Origin: Sipunculus nudus
Lineage: Eukaryota > Annelida > Sipuncula > Golfingiida > Sipunculidae
Direction of reading: 5' to 3'
DNA length: 64,000 nucleotides
Assembly (NCBI GenBank): GCA_026874595.1
Contig: CM049320.1
Coordinates: 16,382,988 to 16,446,987 of the forward strand
Shown here: positions 11,778 to 22,200 of the stretch, one piece after another
Position numbering within the stretch: position 1 is the stretch's first letter
How the letters are laid out: the number at the start of each line of letters is the position of its first letter
Made by a program: the position numbers and the translations under genes
The notes under the pieces: model-generated
Database searches by the model: none
The model's input: the letters and a program-made list of their open reading frames with translations, nothing else
What the model was told of the DNA's origin: nothing

Positions 11778-12937
11778 TCTCTCTAATGTGAAAGTCATGG
11801 GGCTCTATGGGAAACCTCCACATGATTGGCACAAGCAGGTCTTCAAATGGAATATTATACTTTAAAAAAAATTAGGTCTTATTGTATATAAATACAAGTG
11901 TGAGTGTGAATTTGAATATATAAAAATGGAATAAAAAATTCTTACATAAACCAAAAGTATTTGTAATGCCTTAACTTGTGGGAAGATCTGCTGTAGAAAC
12001 TAAAATTTTTGTATATATTTAATATTGAACATTGTATGGTTCAGTATATTCTCATGGTGGTAAATTTCATACTACATAATACAGACTTCGTACTAAAGCT
12101 ACCACTTCTACTATATAACAAACTATAGTTTCCACAGTGAGGTGCCCATTGAAATTAGGCAGTATTTTCATAAACAGGAAGATTGAATCCAAGGTATATG
12201 CTGCAATGAAGGTGTGTTACATAGGCCTAACTAATAATTAAATTTTAACCACACCTTGCAAAATATTTAAGTAACAAAATAAAATTTATATATGAATAAA
12301 AGTCCATTTTTATAGCATCTCAGCCCCATTCATGAAGGCCAAGGTCACTGTTTTTTTAGTGTCATAAGTATTGTGAAATATGTAATTGTGAGGCTGTCAA
12401 CCAGTGGCAGGCACTATGTCACCTGGCCACAAGAGTGAGATGAAACCAAAGGCTCCAAAATATAAATGTTGCTTTTTTTTTTTAAATGAAGTGTTAATAT
12501 CATATCAGGATTGTGGTTCCTCATCGGCTGTAATGTCAAAGTATATATTTGAGTTTAAGAGAATAATCGCCAGGATTCAATTTGCATCTCCTGGTGAAGC
12601 AGACATTTATTATTTTGCAAAGTTTTAACTTTCATGCTTCTTTGTTGATGGTCCTTAATCAACTGCATTATAACACCATTAGCATGACTAACCCTATGGC
12701 CAGTGATTATTAACTTTAAACATATTGTTAAATGCCAAAACTAGGACCTGAACATGTGGTTATGGTTTTGCATGCTCATTTTACAGGGGTGTCCACAAAG
12801 TGGTGTTTTACTGTGTGTTACATATTTATTAAGATGCATCTGATTGTTGTTCTCCTTAACTTGGATTTAGTAACTACATCCTGTCACTAGGTGTCGCCAG
12901 TGGACTGTTAGCCCTCTTCTCCACCAGCACAAAGTGA
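3158..12937 (+). CDS. SSR3: Translocon-associated protein subunit gamma (TRAP-gamma), five coding exons
   Basis: Exons 3158-3287, 9338-9464, 10237-10329, 11511-11642 and 12871-12937 join in phase to 549 nt, giving 182 residues (vertebrate SSR3 is about 185). TRAP-gamma is a four-pass ER membrane protein of the TRAP complex, which sits beside the Sec61 channel and assists insertion of secretory and membrane proteins. Visible family hallmarks are LLLQDFSRN (residues 15-22 region), [18 protein letters not shown] (27-44), the charged cytosolic stretch [11 protein letters not shown] (about 107-117), [20 protein letters not shown] (118-137) and the C-terminal [12 protein letters not shown]. Membrane spans lie near residues 29-47, 56-75, 136-155 and 163-180. 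All introns have GT...AG ends. The ATG at 3158 is the family start; an in-frame extension back to 3095 is probably 5'UTR. An AATAAA at 12994 fits the polyadenylation signal. The gene appears intact. Confidence 0.97.
4546..8818 (+). mobile_element. Helentron/HINE-like element A (interrupted by element B)
   Basis: The 5' end AGCTCAGCTGAC at 4546 lies after a T run. The matching 3' end is GCAGCTGAGC at 8785 followed by palindrome GACCCATGGGTC (8800-8811) and ACTTGT. Near the 5' end is a tccgtc microsatellite, then tandem ~120-150 bp units (about 4800-5420) sharing CACATATAGCTCACCTAC and GGTCAAAGGTCA. An inverted repeat at the 5' tip, its partner set inside the 3' tip, then a hairpin is the layout described for Helentron-associated elements (HINE/DINE-1). 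It encodes no Rep/helicase, so it is non-autonomous. The pairing of A's two ends around B is inferred. It lies in SSR3 intron 1. Confidence 0.5.
6335..8247 (+). mobile_element. Helentron/HINE-like element B, with 337-bp tandem units
   Basis: AGCTCAGCTGAC at 6335 and GTCAGCTGAGC at 8213 are exact complements over 11 bases, followed by GACCCATGGGTC (8229-8240) and ACTTGTT. Inside, a unit of about 337 bp repeats three times (anchor CCTTCGAGCTATG at 6521, 6859 and 7195). It is followed by related shorter units bearing GGTGGCGCCACC. No protein is encoded. It appears to be nested in element A: flanking sequence on both sides shares a TTGGTC...ACTTGTCAGAARTCCA block. Confidence 0.6.
8819..9337. other. 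End of SSR3 intron 1
   Basis: Unique-looking intron sequence with a short tandem TGTACATTTCATATGTAGAA duplication at 8859-8900; otherwise nothing seen. Introns 2-4 of SSR3 likewise contain only simple repeats such as the (GT)n/(GA)n run near 11746. Confidence 0.5.
9338..9464 (+). CDS. SSR3: SSR3 exon 2
   Basis: The acceptor is TTTTCAG ending at 9337 after a pyrimidine run; the donor is GTAAGA at 9465. It encodes [15 protein letters not shown] and the second membrane span ([20 protein letters not shown]). Exon phase 1 in, 2 out. Confidence 0.96.
10237..10329 (+). CDS. SSR3: SSR3 exon 3
   Basis: The acceptor is CACTTAG and the donor GTGAGT. It encodes the highly charged cytosolic loop [16 protein letters not shown]...[11 protein letters not shown], strongly conserved in the family. 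Confidence 0.96.
11511..11642 (+). CDS. SSR3: SSR3 exon 4
   Basis: The acceptor is CTTTCAAG and the donor GTATCC at 11643. It encodes the most conserved block ([20 protein letters not shown]) and the third membrane span. Confidence 0.96.
12871..12937 (+). CDS. SSR3: SSR3 exon 5 (terminal)
   Basis: The acceptor is GGATTTAG. It encodes [21 protein letters not shown] and stop TGA at 12935-12937, the fourth membrane span and C-terminus. Confidence 0.96.
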
Positions 12938-12993
12938 TTGAACAAGCCAACCACGGACTAAGTTAAATGATTCAGGATTCGGTATCATGATCC

Positions 12994-12999
12994 AATAAA
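12994..12999 (+). terminator. SSR3: Polyadenylation signal of SSR3
   Basis: AATAAA 57 bases downstream of the SSR3 stop, in a compact 3'UTR; position and sequence fit a canonical cleavage/polyadenylation signal. Confidence 0.7.
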
Positions 13000-13404
13000 A
13001 AACATCCCATTTTTTCCTAAGTGTATGTGTTTCACTTTATACTATGTGTGTTATGAGTTACCTGCGAGTTGTATCTTTTGGAATTAACTTTATTTGGGTA
13101 TAATTCACTGTAATGCAAGTCCTAAAAGGATCGAAAATGAAGCAGTTGTTCCTTGCTTCTGAAGCATGATAAAGATAGTTTGACCGCTTGATTATATAGT
13201 AATCTGGGCCAATGGCCACAAATGAGGTTTCTGAAGGGTAAATTTACCTTTACCAATCAAGATAATCTCGCCCATGTAAAAGGGGCCTATTTTGATATCT
13301 TGTGTGTATTGATTATAATAATCCCTTTAACCTTTAATAAAATAGGCCAGAAATGCTGACCCTGCCTTACACAGGCTGTTTGATTTGTTTAAATCCACAT
13401 TTTT

Positions 13405-14979
13405 AGCTCAGCTGACTATAAGTCATCTGAGCTATAGTCGTGGTCCTTTGTCCGTCGTCCGGCCGTCTGTCCGATTAACAGGGCAAGTTTTAAAACCGTT
13501 GGACCTAAGTATCCAAAATTCGGCATACCATTAGATGTCCCCAAAAACTCCTACCTTACCAAAAATTGGGTCATTAGGACTTTGTTCCTTCGAGATATTA
13601 AGGAAAAACCTCCTCTTTCCTTAAAAAAGCCATTGTTACACTTCAAGGCTGCTTAATATCAAAACCACTGATCTGTTTTTGATCATATTTAGTATTCATA
13701 TTCTTCCATACATTTTCTGTGCACATACCAAAAATAAGGTCAGTATTGGGTATTATTTTGAAGTTATGGGCCCAAATATAATGCAATTTTTTAAAAAATC
13801 AGGAAATATATTTGCTCACTTAACATGAGAATTGCTGAAGCTGGAGACTTTTTTTCGGGATAACTTTATTTAATCAAGATTCAATAGATTACTCCAAAAT
13901 TAGATCTGAATTTTGCAAATTTTTCAAGTTATTAGCATAAATAAAAAACCAATACCTTAAATTTTGTCTAACTTTGGCAATGGCACGTTTTTTCCCTGTA
14001 AGCACTGTTGATTTAATTTTCACAGCATATATACATATGGATTTAATTTTTTTAAATCTGAAATTTCAAAGGAATTGTTTGAAAAGAGTAGCTTTTATTC
14101 AAGTTTTCATACACCATGTCAAGTGTTGTTTTCATCTAGCCCACCTAGTAGTACAGCCTTCACTTGCATTTTGTAACCCACCCCAGGCAGCTTGCCTTGG
14201 CTTACCTTGGCCACTACTAGCAGGCTTCCCCTCTGCCCTGAACTCCCCCCCCCCCCCACCCCCCTTGCTGGTGCATAAACTAGGTGAATGTTATAAGTTT
14301 CTGTATTTTATTTTATTCTTGGCTATGCTACATTTTAGATTTTTGTACCACCAGGGTTTCAATGATTAAAGTGCACATTTGGTGGTGATTCTCAACATCA
14401 TTGTTTGGCTAAAACTGAATAAATACCAGACATGGTGCGAATACTTTGCAAATGTATTTGAATACAAATTAAATATGTACTCCATTATAAAATTTCTTGC
14501 ATAAGAATGGGGATTCAGGTAAAAATGAGAGTATTTGAATACCAGTGCAAATACTTTCAAAATTTATTCATGAATGCATTCATGAATATATTCTGTAATG
14601 TTATTTTAATAATCATTTCAGTTATATTTTATAAAAAAAATCATTCTCTTATTATTTTTAATAAAAATTATATTTGCCACAATATTTGTTATTAAATTTT
14701 AATAAATAGTTAAACTCATCTTATATGTGCTGCTTATCAGTTATATGACCAAGTCAAAATCTGTTTGACACTAGCACTCCATTTGTTAATAAAATAAATG
14801 AAATCAATCTCTTCCCTGTCTCCAAAGAAACTATCAAAATCATACATAAGCTAAACACCAACAACTCATTATATAGCTTATATTTATTTCCTCACAAAAC
14901 CAGCATGTGCCTCATTTCAAAATCAAAATTTTTTTATTATATATAACAGCTGAGCGCCGTGACCCATGGGTCCTTTGTT
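13405..14979 (+). mobile_element. Helentron/HINE-like element C
   Basis: 5' AGCTCAGCTGAC at 13405, a gtccg-rich block, and 3' ACAGCTGAGC at 14946 with palindrome GACCCATGGGTC (14961-14972) then CTTTGTT. The last ~590 bp closely match the end of element D. Inserted 470 bp after the SSR3 stop. Confidence 0.6.
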
Positions 14980-15479
14980 ATAGCATGTGGGGGGGGGGGG
15001 GGGGTTTACAGACACTAAGAGGCAAATATTCCAATCAAACATGTACAGATTTTGATGCATGAAATGAGTACTGTCATCAACAGACATAGTTTTTTTATTA
15101 ATTTTTTATTTAGGGGGGAAGGGGGTAAATACAGGTTTCCACCATAAAGGTTATTATGGAATTATTCTGAAAAAAATGCCCCTAAGTCTGGTTATTTTTG
15201 AATTAATTGAGTAGTCCATTCATTAGATTTAAAGATGAAGTTTGCGTGCATTGGGCCTTTCCCACGGCACTGTGCCTAATGAGCGTCTGTTGCGTTCAGG
15301 GCCAAATGGTGAAGTATCATAAGTTTTGTTAATAAAATCTGTATAGTAGGCAAAAGCACTGACAGTGGTATATCCTGACCTTTACAAGGAGAATGCCTTT
15401 CTTTTGCTTTTTAATACCCTATTATTGCCACTTGACAGTACTGTGATCATTTTAAGTCTAAAACTAATGGACAGATTGG

Positions 15480-16190
15480 GCTGAAATTGTGCGTGTCTAT
15501 TGATCTTGGATACCTGCATCTTGTATTGGAGACTGGTGGCGCTATCTGCAATTGTAACTGTGTGGTGTCCATCTGTACATTTGCTTTATGTGAAAATTGC
15601 TCATATCTCCTACGTGGTTCAAGGCATTGGTCTGAAATTTGCCATATCAGTCCATCTTGGAAAATTTTCTCGTAAACTAGACAGGTGGAGCCACCTACCT
15701 TCCGTTTTTGTAGAATAAATTAATGCCCTTTTCTGAGGAGTGATTCGCCCTATTTGCCTGAAATCGTGCATATCCATAGATCTGGGACTCCTCAATCTTG
15801 TACTCAAGACTTAAAGCGCCATCTGCAATCATTTGGTGTGGCATCCATCTGTATATGTTCTCTGGCAGAAAATTGCTCACATTTCCAGAGTGGTCCAGGG
15901 TATAGGTCTGAAATTTGCCATGTCCATCCATCTTGGAAAGTTTTCTCATAAACTAGACAGGTGGTGCTACCTACCTTCCCGTTTTTGTAGTATGAATGAA
16001 TGCCCTCTTCTGAGGAGTAATTAGCCCTATTGGCCTGAAAATGTGCATATCCATAGATCTTGGACTCCTCCATCTTGTATTCAAGACTGGTGGCGCCATC
16101 TGCAATGGTTTTGCAGTAGCGTCTATCTGAACGTGCTTTGGGTGACAGGTGGCGCAATCTACCTTCCCGTTTATGTAAAAATTAATTAAT
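15480..16190 (+). repeat. ~277-bp tandem repeat, about 2.5 units
   Basis: The anchor CATCTTGTATTNNAGACTGG recurs at about 15515, 15792 and 16070. Each unit contains GGTGGCGCYATCTGCAAT, a ...CAGGTGGNGCCACCTACCTT segment and a TCTGAGGAGTRATTNGCCCT segment. The sequence resembles the units in element B and in 1480-2760. Confidence 0.75.
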
Positions 16191-17244
16191 GCTCTTTTTC
16201 CAAACAGAGATTCAACATAATTGCTCCCATATTTGGTGCAAAATATTGTTTCTCAGGTGGATAGATGGAAGAAAACATAGTCGCTTGCCAAGTGTCAGTT
16301 TATGCTGCTGAAGATGGGGGGGGGGGGATTGTCTGGGGATGCTATTGCACCGCAGGTGCCAAGAAATATCTAGTTATTACTTTATTAATCTCCGAGATAC
16401 ACACTAGGTGGCAGAACGAGCAAAATTGACCTTTGGTGCCGTGAGTGTTTACCAATTTCACCGAACTTTTAAAATATTGCCATTTCACTTAACCTCGTAA
16501 GAGAATATTAATTCTCACGACTGCATTTTTATAGACTAAATTGTTTCACATAACGTTGTGAGGTTTACCCCACTCTCTTTATTACTGATTCAATACTCAC
16601 AGGTATTAAGAGCCTGGTCCATCGTCATGGCCTTTAGTCACGATGGGCTCATACTTGTTTGTTGTATACATGGACTGAATACAACTCGGTTATTAAAGTC
16701 ATTTTGTTATTTATTATCAAATACAGTTATAATTGTAGTATCAGGTAATGTTGCCCAAAACCAGGAATATATACAGGTGTTAAAACACAGACGGCCCCCA
16801 TGGTGTCATATCATGACATGTCAGTATGGACCAGTTGGCTTACAAATGGATAGACTGGTAACCTGCTCTATTATGGCCTAGAGCAGCGGTACCAAAATAG
16901 AGCGGGGTACCAGTCTAACAAATGGATATCTTGTATAAAAATGACAAAACATAACAGACAAGTATGATATGACGACAAGTTAACATAACCTCAGTTAGGA
17001 TAGCACTGCTACTGTTATGTTTCTTTTTAGAAAAAAATAAAAAATTCCTTGGATTAAGTTTTGAAGTAAAAAGCAGTGTGGTAATTTAGATCCCTGGCTT
17101 TATCAAGACTGTCGTACATATGGCCGCAGTGAGCAGTGTTTCTATTTCCCACCATAAATAGGGACGCAGGTTGTCCCATTTGCACGGACTTACCAGCTTA
17201 TCGATATCACCGCAGAATATGCCAACATTTATACTTGTACTAGT
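16191..17244. other. No gene recognised
   Basis: Holds a G run (16317-16327) and a small inverted repeat around GGTACCAAAATAGAGCGGGG near 16890. The ORF at 16558-16881 has no recognisable domain and no splice context. Confidence 0.45.
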
Positions 17245-17786
17245 TATAGTCCATTTCACCACCTGCTGTCCACCTGTTTTTTGTAGATGATTCACTTAAA
17301 AGTTTATATTTTTCAATATTTTCCAAGAAAACAGCATATGGAAGTGACAACCTAATGTGGCAGTTAGGAATTTTACAATAAATCCCCCGTTTATGTTTCA
17401 CAACATTTTAGTTGCTTTATCATGATCTGGCAGATATGGTGTGTCCCTCCATGAGTAGCCATCTTTGTTTTAGCTGGTTATATTTTTTAGTGTGTTTACA
17501 TGAGATCATCCAATCAGCAGCTGTCAGCTGAGGTTGTTTTTGCATGTGACCAATGACCTTGACCGCCGTAAGTGGGTCTGATATGTTGTAAAATGTAGAC
17601 TGATTTCTCATATTTTCACAAAATTATGTTACTCAATTACGCATTAGGTAGGAATTTAGTTACCTTGTTGAAAATAAGGTTCTGTAATCCTAACCTCTAC
17701 ACTAAAATTGTTTCCCTTGAAATGTAACTAATAAAAATTTTCATAGCAAAAAACAGGTGGACATGAGGGGATGAAACGGACTATAG
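17245..17786. mobile_element. Inverted-repeat element, GTCCACCTG family, copy 1
   Basis: The left arm (TATAGTCCATTTCACC...TGTCCACCTGTTTTTTG, 17245-17283) is the imperfect complement of the right arm (CAAAAAACAGGTGGACATGA...GGACTATA, 17747-17786). TA at both tips would fit a Tc1/mariner-type MITE but is not proven. Confidence 0.5.
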
Positions 17787-18028
17787 CAGTTTGACAGGTC
17801 CGGCGATGTACATGTTGTAAACACTGTCGGGACTTTATTTTTTTTTTGTGTCCTTCTAAAAATGCTTGAAATAAAAACGTGACTCCATATTCCGAAATGC
17901 GTTACTTGGTGCCAGCTCTAATCTTTGATGAAATGAGTGGGTCAGAGAACCGTAAATTAGTTATATGATTTCCCGCGAGGTGGCAGTACCTGTTCTAAGC
18001 GTTGCGCAAAAGCAAAGGCAAGTTTGAT

Positions 18029-18287
18029 GGGTTTGTCAGCGGGAGGAATTATAAACTGGGCCAGTTAATACATATGTTTGATTTAACATTTATCAAAAAG
18101 ATTGATATGTAAGCGAACGCCGGCTGTTGTTAAAACATGCACTGGTTATTGAGGTCTTGAGGGTTTGTCAGCGGGAGGAATTATAAATTGGGCCAGTCAA
18201 TACATGTTTGATTTAACATTTATCAAAAAGATTGATATGTAAGCGAACGCCGGCTGTTGTTAAAACATGCCCTGGTTATTGAGGTCT
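18029..18287 (+). repeat. 132-bp direct duplication
   Basis: GGGTTTGTCAGCGGGAGGAA starts at 18029 and again at 18161. The two copies differ by a few substitutions and one 2-bp deletion, so the duplication is recent. Confidence 0.9.
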
Positions 18288-18550
18288 TTAAGAACATTCC
18301 GGCTTCCAAATCACCCACTGACATCCGCAGGAGGACACATTCGTCACTTTTTGGTAATGCGTCCCGTTCAAGCTTTTTAAAAAAGAAAGCACCGCCATCT
18401 TGTGTTCCTCGTTATTTAAAACAAGTAGACGACACCTGTGTAGTCCAGAACAAGACTGCTCGGTGTCCATTCATAATCTGATGTCTTTGTTGCCCCGTAA
18501 CATGTTACTAACTGTGGCTACTTATCTCAACTGTCAAAATCAAAATTTGT

Positions 18551-18716
18551 TACATTTCAAGGAAACAACTTCTGTTTATAAAATATTACTTATCCCGTAA
18601 AGTCCTTACCACAAAAACACCTACGTCTATGTAACATTATTGGCCTTGAAACAAATCTTATCCAGTACACTTGAACGGACTACATTGCTTCTTCACTATG
18701 TTTATACCTACGCCAA
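18551..18716 (+). repeat. Dispersed repeat, copy 1 (partner at 30599)
   Basis: TACATTTCAAGGAAACAACT through CACTTGAACGGACTACATTG and TTTATACC aligns with 30599-30752 in the same order and strand. Both copies end shortly before a GGGTSTCAGAT-like sequence. Confidence 0.6.
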
Positions 18717-18967
18717 TGGTGTATTTAGAAATGTGAATTGTGGGTGTCAGATTTTGACTTCACTAGACAGCAGATTTGTACTCTGGGAGTCCGAGTCTGC
18801 GCAGTGCTGTTGTAATCCGTCGGCCATAACGGAACGTTTGTGAAGAGAATGATCGAACACCGTGAACGACTGGCTTGAGCCTATAATGTCGGTATGATAA
18901 TACCTGTGTTTGCATATGATACGGTAATAATATGATGATAAGAGAATGACGTCACAATAAACATTCG

Positions 18968-19188
18968 TCATAAGGGATAAATAAATGACGCGTTTGAGTA
19001 TTCAAAGGCCCTGAATCTGGATGATGATGAGATTGCATGTTGCGGTTCCGGTCCAGCAGGAGGCGCGAACAAGACAACACTATTATCGTCTGCTCCAGGA
19101 GGCAGCACCAGCGTTGGTCGTGACTCGGTCCTGGGTGACGTCGGCGGGTTTAAATCTGTCTCCGTGTAATCCGGACATTTCTGCGGCT
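18968..19188 (-). CDS. Membrane-protein gene, terminal exon 8
   Basis: The acceptor is TTTGTTTACAG. It encodes 73 residues to TGA at 18968, starting EPQKCPDYTETDLNPPTSPR; Pro/Ser-rich, low in hydrophobic residues, ending FEYSNASFIYPL. It fits a disordered cytosolic tail. Confidence 0.6.
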
Positions 19189-19221
19189 CTGTAAACAAAG
19201 GCGAATCAATAAGTAACCGAA

Positions 19222-19255
<34 letters not shown>

Positions 19256-22200
19256 ATGTTAGCGAGAGGGAGAGAGAGAGCCGGAATTAAAAAACCTAGT
19301 TGATTAGGCAACGTTAAAAATAGATATGAAGTGCAAACCTGTTACCTTTGACTATTATTCTGATCGAATGCCATTTTTAAATCAGCCATATTGTAGATTT
19401 GCGCAAACTAGGTAATGAAGAATTAAAAGAAAACAGCTGGTCGATGATTTTGTAGTATTGAGGAGGGAGTGGAGGAGGGAAGGGATCAATAGAAATGATG
19501 TTATCATTTATATAAATATTTATCTTATCTTTTATCTTTGACTGTAATCTGACTTACACCCGCAGACTTGCCTACTTTTGAAATCGTCAGTTCTTATTCC
19601 TGTTTACATCCATAACGTTATTCTAAAATTAAACCGATCGCGAATAGATAATCTAAGAGATAAAATTAACTGTTAAGTGATGTAAAAAGTACACATTATA
19701 TGCAAGGAGTAACACGTTATTTTGTAAGACATCAGACGTACCAACCATCCCTCTTGTGTATATTTAGACTCTCCCATTAAATGGCCATCCCTATAAATGT
19801 TAAAGTAGGCTGTCCTGGGGGTCAGAGCAGTGAAAGAAAAGGGGAAACCTTCTAAAAGATAAGGGAAAGGACATTATAAAGGGAAATCTATTGATAGCAC
19901 CCGCCGCGTTTATTATAGCTCTTTGACCATCAAGTTTAACTAATAGAATGGAAGTAAATGTTTTGGCCTAGTAAAACAGCCATTCCTAATTCGGACAGAC
20001 TCTCGGCCGTTTCGGGATTTAAAACTAATAATGCTGTATTGTTTTATTTTTTTCTGTTGAAAATTCCTACAACCTGTTGAAATGGCTTCGTCGTATGACG
20101 GTAGCTTCGTCACTACCGGAGGGACGCCCGTCGCCATGACGCGCTCCGACAGATGGAATATGTCCGGCGCTTCACCATCTTGTGAAGTATCATTATCCTA
20201 CAGAGACATTTAATGATGATCAGTTAAATGTGTATGGCAATGATAAGTACACCTATAAAACAAACCTAAAGATATTGGTTTTTTTTCAGTTTTTACTCCA
20301 TTATATTAAAAGAGAAAAAATATTTTATTAACGGAATTGGCTTGCGTCTCTATGAGCAAAACATTGGTAGCCCACAATAAGTAATTCCTAGGGTAAACCA
20401 CAAAGATAATAACTTTTGTACCCAGGGTGTAATTCAGATTTGTTACGGTTAAATCAATTTCCTTTTCTAAAATTTATTTCCGTTTCCAGGGCCAAATTTA
20501 TTTATGAACGCAATTTTACTCTTAATGCTTTAGTTATATCTAAACGTACATATATATGCCTTCACATATTCGTGTTGTCCCCAATATACATTTATAAATA
20601 AATTCATGAATTTTAATAAATTGTTAAGCATTTATTTGTATATGTCCACATGTTGTACCGATTAGTTAATTAGAATAATTTTGTATATGAATGTATATCT
20701 TGGGACATGTGTAGGCATATACGTGCGTATGTGGACATGTAAGTAATCATATGATGTGTTAATATATGTGTGTGTGCGGACATTAGCACAATTTTTAAGA
20801 CGCGCTCTGTGTGTCTGAACAGTATAATGATCAAAAGACTTACACCTGAATTCCCTCTCAGACGGAATATTTCAAGCACCGCTCTGAAGGTGTATACCTG
20901 CATAGAATAAGATATGCAAATTAACGTGCATGTAATTAACATATTCACAATGTTCAAAAAGACAAATTTGTACATTTATTGTCCACTGACATCTGGTACA
21001 ATTTATAAAAGGCCTGTGCCTTTGAAGGTCTTATAGAGATATCGGCTAATGCATTCAAACGCATGCAGAGTTACCTGGCACAGGGATACTAGACAGATTT
21101 ATGTTTAATTCAGATATACTGTGAATGTTTAGAATCCCCATTTGTCCCCTTCAATAACCCTGCACTCTATGAATAAAAGCGAAATAAGTTGTTAAGTGTT
21201 AATATTGAGACAAAGGCAAAAATCTCTGTCATTCACTCTGTAGCACAAGTGTAAAATCATATTCGTAAAAGGCGGAACATATCCTAACAGGGGATCACGC
21301 ATTTGTTTCCTGTTATGGTTAATGCATTTGACACTTTCACAGTATTCAAAAGTAAATACTTGTAAAAAATGATTATTCAAGAAGACGCGTTTCCTTGTTT
21401 ACCATAAAATGATTTCACCTTGTAGCATAAATCATGCACATAGAATACAACTAGGCGAAGATTTGACATATTATATATGGTCTCCACATTCACTGGGAAA
21501 TATTTGACTTTATATTTCACTATTTTAACTCTTTCCTTTATCCAGAAGGTATGAATGACAATCCTTTTGCATCTTCAGCACAATTGAAATTAAAAGTTAG
21601 AAGCCTTCGGCTAAGTTAGGGCTTGGTTAGTTAGACACACCTCTGAAGGAATTTAACAAAATGGTCTATAGCTCTCTAAAGAATTTTTTAAAAATGTTTT
21701 ACATTAGATCCCAGAGATTTTAAGATAAAAATGCATTGAAGGTTCAGTAAAGAACCATAGAACAGGGTTTTAACGAAGAACCTTTTCAGATTGTCCTCTT
21801 TGTCCACTCTGAAGGACGATGAAGGGCTCCTCTCGGAAACTTTAAAGCCAGCTATTCACCTGTCTCGTGGGTATAAGTAATGTGACCTCTGGCTTACTAT
21901 GCGCACAAATATTAATAAACTGGGTAAATCCTGCTTAGACAGGTTTTTATAACGACTTTTTGGCGGATGTATGAACTTGTTTATCTATACAAGTTCTTAG
22001 TTAACACGGTACATGCGTCCGTGTTGACACTCAGTTAGTCCATAGAACCGAAGGTGGTTGGTTGCATATATATGGAAGTTGCAATCTCTAGTTCGCTTGA
22101 CTTGTCACTAAATGTTCTTGTTAAAGGATGTTTAGAATAATCTTGTGGGCTCCCCACATGGTATAAACACATATATAAACTGGGGTTAGCCTTTCCTGGC

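Noticed and set aside
15619-16157. Minus ORFs with repeated YGYAHFQANRANYSSE
   Set aside because: They follow the 277-bp tandem repeat and have no independent support.
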